This document shows, piece after piece, positions 60,445 to 64,000 of a DNA stretch of 64,000 nt. How positions within the stretch are numbered: the first letter of the stretch is position 1; each line of letters opens with the position of its first letter. Source of the stretch: Cupriavidus sp. (GTDB lineage Bacteria; Pseudomonadota; Gammaproteobacteria; Burkholderiales; Burkholderiaceae); contig JAPSLP010000022.1 of assembly GCA_031180665.1 (NCBI GenBank), positions 1 to 64,000 of the forward strand. The letters run 5' to 3'. The notes under the pieces are model-generated. The model ran no database searches. It was not told the DNA's origin and worked only from the letters and a program-made list of their open reading frames with translations. Made by a program: the position numbers and the translations under genes.

Positions 60445-61032
60445 ATGTCTGAACGATTGATCATGCTGGACGTGCCCGGGGTGCTGTTCTCCGAGCGCTC
60501 CGCCGCGCGGCTGGGCGGCAAACCCGAGGCCGGCCTGGTGCGCGAGCTGCGCCTGTTCGACCCCGTCGCCCTGGGCTTCGTACGGCGGCTGTTCGGACTC
60601 GCCGGCGCCCGCGTGGTGCTGCCGCACGCCTGGGGTGCCAGCGCCCGCGCGGCTCTGGTGCAGCAGCTTGACCTGCAGGTGCATGCATTCGCGCCGGCCG
60701 CTTCGGGCGGCTTTGGCGCCGAGGTGGCCGCCTATCTTGCGACGACGCGGACGACTGCGCAGAACTACGTGGTGCTGACGGCCGATGGGGCCTCCGTCGA
60801 CGCGTCGCTGCAATCCCGCCTGATCGCGCTCGATCCGGCCAAGGGCCTGACGCTGGACGACTTCAAGCAGGCGTTGGACCTGCTCGGCGTGGCCTGCCCC
60901 AACGGCATGTACCCGCCGACGCAGCCCGACCCGCGCCTGCAGGCACGCTTGCAACAGCTGCGGCGCGCCGCCCGCCACGGCGCCCTGCCCGGACTGGTTC
61001 CGTCGGCCTTGGCCGAGGCCGCACACGCCTGA
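60445..61032 (+). CDS. Degenerate HAD-fold protein (HAD_SAK-like)
   Basis: A 195-residue cytosolic protein whose layout follows the HAD domain found in 'Swiss army knife' RNA-repair-type proteins: RLIMLDVPGVLFSE at the N-terminus, LFGLAGARVVLPHAWGASARAALVQQL in the middle, NYVVLTADGAS and RLIALDPAKGLTLDDFKQALDLLGV at the end. The usual DxD nucleophile pair is D-V-P here, and the later acidic cluster is weak, so phosphatase activity is doubtful. AGAGGAA 4 bases upstream supports the start. Stand-alone gene. Confidence 0.65.
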   Translation: MSERLIMLDVPGVLFSERSAARLGGKPEAGLVRELRLFDPVALGFVRRLFGLAGARVVLPHAWGASARAALVQQLDLQVHAFAPAASGGFGAEVAAYLATTRTTAQNYVVLTADGASVDASLQSRLIALDPAKGLTLDDFKQALDLLGVACPNGMYPPTQPDPRLQARLQQLRRAARHGALPGLVPSALAEAAHA

Positions 61033-61133
61033 GCTGGAGCACATGCCCGAGCGCCTGCGTCGGGATCGGCCCGCATAGGCAGTCCCGCCCCTCGTCTGCA
61101 TAATGTGGCGGCACGAACCGAGGGGGGGCGGAG

Positions 61134-62090
61134 ATGACAGCAGCCGCGCTGGCTGACCGACGCGGCATCCACTGGCGACGCGGCTGGCCGCGGCATCTGC
61201 CGGCGATCCTGGCCGCAGCCTGGACATTGGGCTCGCACGCGCAACCTGCCGGCCCGGCGGAGGCGTCCGCCGCGCCTGCCGGCGCCTCTGCTCCCGCTCC
61301 TGCCCCCGCTCCCGCTCCCGCTCCCGCCGCCTCCGCCGCCGAGGCCGGCATCGCTCCGCCGATCTGCCAGGCGCCCTGGTTTCGCAGCGGTGCGCGCGCG
61401 CAGCTCGAGGCCGATGGCCAGATGCCGATGTCGATCACGATGACGGTGCGCCACCCCGGCCCCGTGCCGGGCGGCTGCGCGGCCTGGCTCGACATCCATT
61501 CCAAATCCGCACTGGCGGCGATGATGGGCCCGCCGGTGGTCATGGATCAGATGCACCGACTGACCCTGCTGCGCGATGCGGGCTCGGCCAATGGCCGGAT
61601 CAGCAGCCAGCACGCCACCATCAACGCGCAGGCGCGCTATGCCCGGCTGTTCGGCGAGGCGTCGTTCGAGGGCACCGGCCTGTTGTCCTATGCCGGCCAC
61701 GATATCCGCGAGGGCATCACGCTGCCCGGCGAGTCGCTGCACTCCAGCGCCAGCCTGCAGATCAACAGCCTGCATTCGGGCGAAGCGGTGACCACCATCC
61801 GCGTGCCGCGCGCGTCGATCCACATCGGCGAGCGGCGCGTCGGCCGACGACAGCACATCGACACGCCGCTCGGCCGGCGTGAATGCCTGCCGATCCGGTA
61901 CGACAAGCAGGCGTCGCTGGGCGAGGTCCATATCGGCGACGACGTCGAGCGGCCCGACCCGTACAACATGACCGTGACCGACTGGTACTGCCCCAGCGAA
62001 GCCTTCGTGCTGCGCACGGAGATCCGCCAGGGCGACCAGCAGCAGGTCATCGAGACCACCGCGATCGGCATGCCGGAGGGCGGGCAGTAG
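61134..62090 (+). CDS. Exported protein with Ala-Pro linker, unknown function
   Basis: A 318-residue protein with an N-terminal basic stretch and hydrophobic core (LPAILAAAWTLGSHAQ) typical of a signal peptide, then a low-complexity Ala/Pro linker (APAPAPAPAPAPAAS, about residues 53-68). The remaining 240 residues are beta-rich with regularly placed cysteines (PPICQAP, GGCAAW, RECLPI, DWYCPSE). The sequence IDTPLGRRECLPIRYDK, then DWYCPSEAFVLRTEI suggests a beta-barrel or lipocalin-like domain, but no family was identified. GGGGGCGG precedes the start. It is convergent with hmp. Confidence 0.65.
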   Translation: MTAAALADRRGIHWRRGWPRHLPAILAAAWTLGSHAQPAGPAEASAAPAGASAPAPAPAPAPAPAASAAEAGIAPPICQAPWFRSGARAQLEADGQMPMSITMTVRHPGPVPGGCAAWLDIHSKSALAAMMGPPVVMDQMHRLTLLRDAGSANGRISSQHATINAQARYARLFGEASFEGTGLLSYAGHDIREGITLPGESLHSSASLQINSLHSGEAVTTIRVPRASIHIGERRVGRRQHIDTPLGRRECLPIRYDKQASLGEVHIGDDVERPDPYNMTVTDWYCPSEAFVLRTEIRQGDQQQVIETTAIGMPEGGQ

Positions 62091-62119
62091 CGCCGGCGAC
62101 CGCCTTGGGTTGACGGCGC

Positions 62120-63307
62120 TCAGGCCGCCTGCAGGTCCTCCAGCGGTCCGAAGAACTCGAAACGCAGGCGCTCGGGCGCGATGCCCAGGGCGCGCCCATC
62201 GGCATAGACCGCGCGCATGAAGGCCTTGGGGCCCAGCAGGTAGAAATCGACGTCGCGGTCGGCCGGCAGCCGGCTCGCCAGCAGTTCGCGCGTGACGAAG
62301 CCGACGGCGTGGGGTTCGTCCCCTTCTCGCGGCGTATCGTAGACGTAGCAAACGCTCACATTGGCGTGGTTGGCGGCGATCGCATCGACGCGCTCGCGGA
62401 ACGCATGCACGCCGCCGTGCCGCGCCGCATGGATGAAATGGACCGGGCGGCCAGCCGGGGCGGCCGCTTCCAGCATGCTGATGGCGGGTGTGATGCCAAC
62501 TCCACCTGTCACCAGCACCAGCGGCCGGTCGTTGGCCGCCTGCTCCAGCACGAAATCGCCGCAAGGCTGCAGCGCCTGCAGGACATCGCCGACGGCGGCA
62601 TGGTCGTGCAGCCAGTTCGACGCGCGGCCGCCCGGCTCGCGCTTGACGCTGATCCGATACCACGGCTTGCCCGGCGCATCGGACAGCGAGTAGTGGCGCC
62701 GGGTCGGCGCCCCGTCGATGGTCAGCAGCAGCGTCAGGTACTGGCCTGGCCGGAAGGCGGGCAGCGCGCCGCCGTCGGCGGGTTCCAGGTAGAACGAGGT
62801 AATGATCTCGCTCTCCTGCACCTTGCGCGCAATGCGCAGGCCGCGCGTCCCGCGCCAGCCCCCGGGCTGGGCCGCGTTGTCGCGGTAGACCGCCTCCTCG
62901 GCATCGATCAGGATCTTCGCCAGCACGCCATAGGCCTCGCCCCAGGCGCCAATGATCTCGTCGGTCGCTGCTTCGCCGAGCACGTCGCGGATCGCCTGCA
63001 GCAGGCAGCCGCCGACGATCGGGTAGTGCTCGGGCTGGACGCCTAGCGCGGCGTGCTTCTGCACGATGCGCGGCAGCGCGCCGGCCAGCGCGTCGAGCTG
63101 GTCGATATGGCTGGCGAAGGCGAGGACGGCGCCGGCCAGGGCGCGCGCCTGCGTGCCATGGACCTGGTGGGCCTCGTTGAAAAAGGCCTTCAGTTCCGGA
63201 TGCCCGGTCAGCAACAGCCGATAAAAGTGTTGGGTGATCGCTTCGCCGTGCTGCTTCAGCACGGGCACCGTGGCCTTGACCAGCGCGATGGTGTTCGGGG
63301 ACAGCAT
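62120..63307 (-). CDS. hmp: Flavohaemoglobin, nitric oxide dioxygenase
   Basis: Hmp oxidises NO to nitrate with O2 and NAD(P)H in the cytosol. The 395-residue protein has a globin domain (about 1-140; LKAFFNEAHQ, proximal His in IVQKHAALGVQPEHY), a ferredoxin-reductase FAD domain (RRHYSLSDAPGKPWYRISVKREPGG, RxYS motif) and an NAD domain (LVTGGVGITPAISMLE, ending FEFFGPLEDL). CAGGAG 8 bases upstream supports the start. It is divergent from norR; the 164-bp spacer carries three NorR-type sites and a possible sigma-54 promoter, so NO induction through NorR is strongly suggested. Confidence 0.97.
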   Translation of the reverse strand: MLSPNTIALVKATVPVLKQHGEAITQHFYRLLLTGHPELKAFFNEAHQVHGTQARALAGAVLAFASHIDQLDALAGALPRIVQKHAALGVQPEHYPIVGGCLLQAIRDVLGEAATDEIIGAWGEAYGVLAKILIDAEEAVYRDNAAQPGGWRGTRGLRIARKVQESEIITSFYLEPADGGALPAFRPGQYLTLLLTIDGAPTRRHYSLSDAPGKPWYRISVKREPGGRASNWLHDHAAVGDVLQALQPCGDFVLEQAANDRPLVLVTGGVGITPAISMLEAAAPAGRPVHFIHAARHGGVHAFRERVDAIAANHANVSVCYVYDTPREGDEPHAVGFVTRELLASRLPADRDVDFYLLGPKAFMRAVYADGRALGIAPERLRFEFFGPLEDLQAA

Positions 63308-63351
63308 GAAAACGCTCCTGTGATTGGACGTCGATGGGTCCCGATGTCATA

Positions 63352-63366
63352 TCAAGCGGCATGCCA
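63352..63366 (-). promoter_or_regulatory. Candidate sigma-54 promoter of hmp
   Basis: On the minus strand TGGCAT (63366-63361), 5 bp, TTGA (63355-63352) matches the -24/-12 pattern TGGCAC-N5-TTGC with exact spacing and two mismatches, one of them at the conserved -12 C. It would start transcription about 30 bp before the hmp start codon, with the NorR-type sites 55-125 bp upstream, as expected for enhancer binding. Confidence 0.5.
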
Positions 63367-63418
63367 GGCCAGAGGGCCGGCGCAAACCCTTGATTTTCAT
63401 GGCACCATGTTGCGCAGT

Positions 63419-63477
63419 TGTCCAAACGACCACGCAACGGACGAGGTCTAAACGACCACATCGTTGTCCACATGACC
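63419..63477. promoter_or_regulatory. Three NorR-type enhancer sites
   Basis: Three matches to the NorR core GGT-N7-ACC: TGT-CCAAACG-ACC (63419-63431), GGT-CTAAACG-ACC (63445-63457) and TGT-CCACATG-ACC (63465-63477). Two deviate only at the first base. Spacing is 26 and 20 bp. The third overlaps the norR start codon (63472), which would allow autoregulation. Three such sites upstream of a NorR target are known in Cupriavidus necator. Confidence 0.82.
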
Positions 63478-64000
63478 ACAAACACCGACACTCCCGCGCT
63501 CGCCGACGAAGGCCGCTTCCGCCAACTGCTTGCCGCCGCCCGAGGGATCGTCCATTGCGACGCCGCGGCCCTGCTGCGGCTGCAAGGCGAGGTGCTGGTG
63601 CCGGTCGCCGTGCACGGGCTCAGCGACGATGCGTTGGGACGCCGCTTTCCGGTCTCGGCCCACCCGCGCCTGGCGCAACTGCTCGACAGCGAGGACGGCG
63701 TGCGGTTCGCCGCCGACTGCGGCCTGCCGGACCCATACGACGGCCTGATCGAGGGTCAGCCGGACATCCTGCCGATCCACGACTGCATGGGCGCGCCGCT
63801 GCATTGCGGCGGCCGGCTGTGGGGCCTGGTCACGCTGGACGCGCTGCAGCCCGGCGCCTTCGCCGACATCTCGGCGGCGCAGATGCAGGCCGTGGTGACG
63901 ATGCTCGAATCGGGCATCGAGGCCGACGAGACGATCCGGACGCTGGCCGAACGGGCGGCACGCGAGCGCGAAATGAGCCGTGCCCTGCAGGCCCACGGCC
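63472..64000 (+). CDS. norR: NO-responsive sigma-54 activator NorR, 5' part (cut by window edge)
   Basis: The frame runs from ATG 63472 off the right edge (176 codons visible). It encodes the NorR N-terminal GAF domain: FRQLLAAARGIVHCDAAALLRLQGEVLVPVAVHGLSDDALGRRF, HPRLAQLLDSEDGVRFAADCGLPDPYDGL and DILPIHDCMGAPLHCGGRLWGLVTLDALQPGAFADIS. This domain binds NO through a non-haem iron and relieves inhibition of the AAA+ domain, which lies beyond the window with the Fis-type helix-turn-helix. It is divergent from hmp, its probable target, and its start codon lies inside the third NorR-type site. Confidence 0.93.
   Translation, partial: MTTNTDTPALADEGRFRQLLAAARGIVHCDAAALLRLQGEVLVPVAVHGLSDDALGRRFPVSAHPRLAQLLDSEDGVRFAADCGLPDPYDGLIEGQPDILPIHDCMGAPLHCGGRLWGLVTLDALQPGAFADISAAQMQAVVTMLESGIEADETIRTLAERAAREREMSRALQAHG

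Noticed and set aside
63400..63413. Sigma-54 promoter on the plus strand reading into norR (TGGCAC then TTGC).
   Set aside because: Only 4 bp separate the two boxes instead of 5, and the NorR-type sites would lie downstream of it; the minus-strand element toward hmp fits better.

Overview
The window is a GC-rich chromosomal segment from a motile, aerobic betaproteobacterium. The gene families (Bug-type periplasmic receptors, a coxMNOP-like oxidase, a NorR/flavohaemoglobin pair with GGT-N7-ACC operators, a fliLMNOPQR block) point to the Burkholderiales, probably a Cupriavidus/Ralstonia-like member of the Burkholderiaceae. The genus is an inference. No rRNA, tRNA, IS element, prophage or CRISPR array was seen. 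The one stretch that looks foreign or decaying is a less GC-rich islet at about 1.7-3.4 kb.

Layout from left to right. (1) 0.1-3.3 kb: two lipoprotein genes (CsgG-like and Sel1-repeat), then an islet with an orphan lipoprotein, a 52-residue membrane protein and the remains of an ImmA/PIN gene pair. (2) 3.4-8.1 kb: aconitase B with a palindromic operator upstream, a secreted GPV-repeat protein and a phytase-like lipoprotein. (3) 8.4-12.9 kb: flagellar switch and export genes fliL-M-N-O-P-Q-R, then a DHA2 drug exporter. (4) 14.8-17.7 kb: IclR regulator, SDR dehydrogenase and Bug receptor. (5) 18.1-22.9 kb: a complete branched-chain-amino-acid-type ABC importer (livHMGF plus binding protein). 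(6) 23-26 kb: a GGDEF-EAL enzyme, a DUF4397 lipoprotein and a PadR-like regulator.

(7) 26.1-29.9 kb: tctBA membrane genes without a receptor gene, divergent from a semialdehyde dehydrogenase; the shared promoter region carries OmpR-type direct repeats. (8) 30.1-35.2 kb: BON protein, LysR regulator, Bug receptor, gamma-glutamyltransferase-like enzyme and methyltransferase. (9) 35.3-39.0 kb: three exporters (Bcr/CflA-like, EamA, MATE), the last preceded by four 13-bp repeats. (10) 39.0-43.9 kb: a caa3-type cytochrome oxidase operon. (11) 44-47 kb: small membrane proteins, rubredoxin and a CYP152 peroxygenase. (12) 47-54.6 kb: a large DUF748/AsmA-like protein, an MHS transporter, a PHB-depolymerase-family esterase and a secreted protein. 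(13) 54.8-58.5 kb: a BvgS/BvgA-like phosphorelay. (14) 58.5-64 kb: an AGCS amino-acid:cation symporter, a degenerate HAD protein, a secreted protein and the hmp/norR nitric-oxide module, with norR cut by the window edge.

The overall theme is organic-acid and amino-acid scavenging (liv, Bug, TctAB, GGT, AlsT) under many local regulators, plus respiration and NO defence. No clearly new multi-gene defence or biosynthetic system was found. The items most worth a second look are the regulatory arrays at 28.16-28.26 kb and 37.45 kb, the three-site NorR array at 63.4 kb, the decayed ImmA/PIN pair at 2.8-3.25 kb and the unlinked tripartite-transporter parts.
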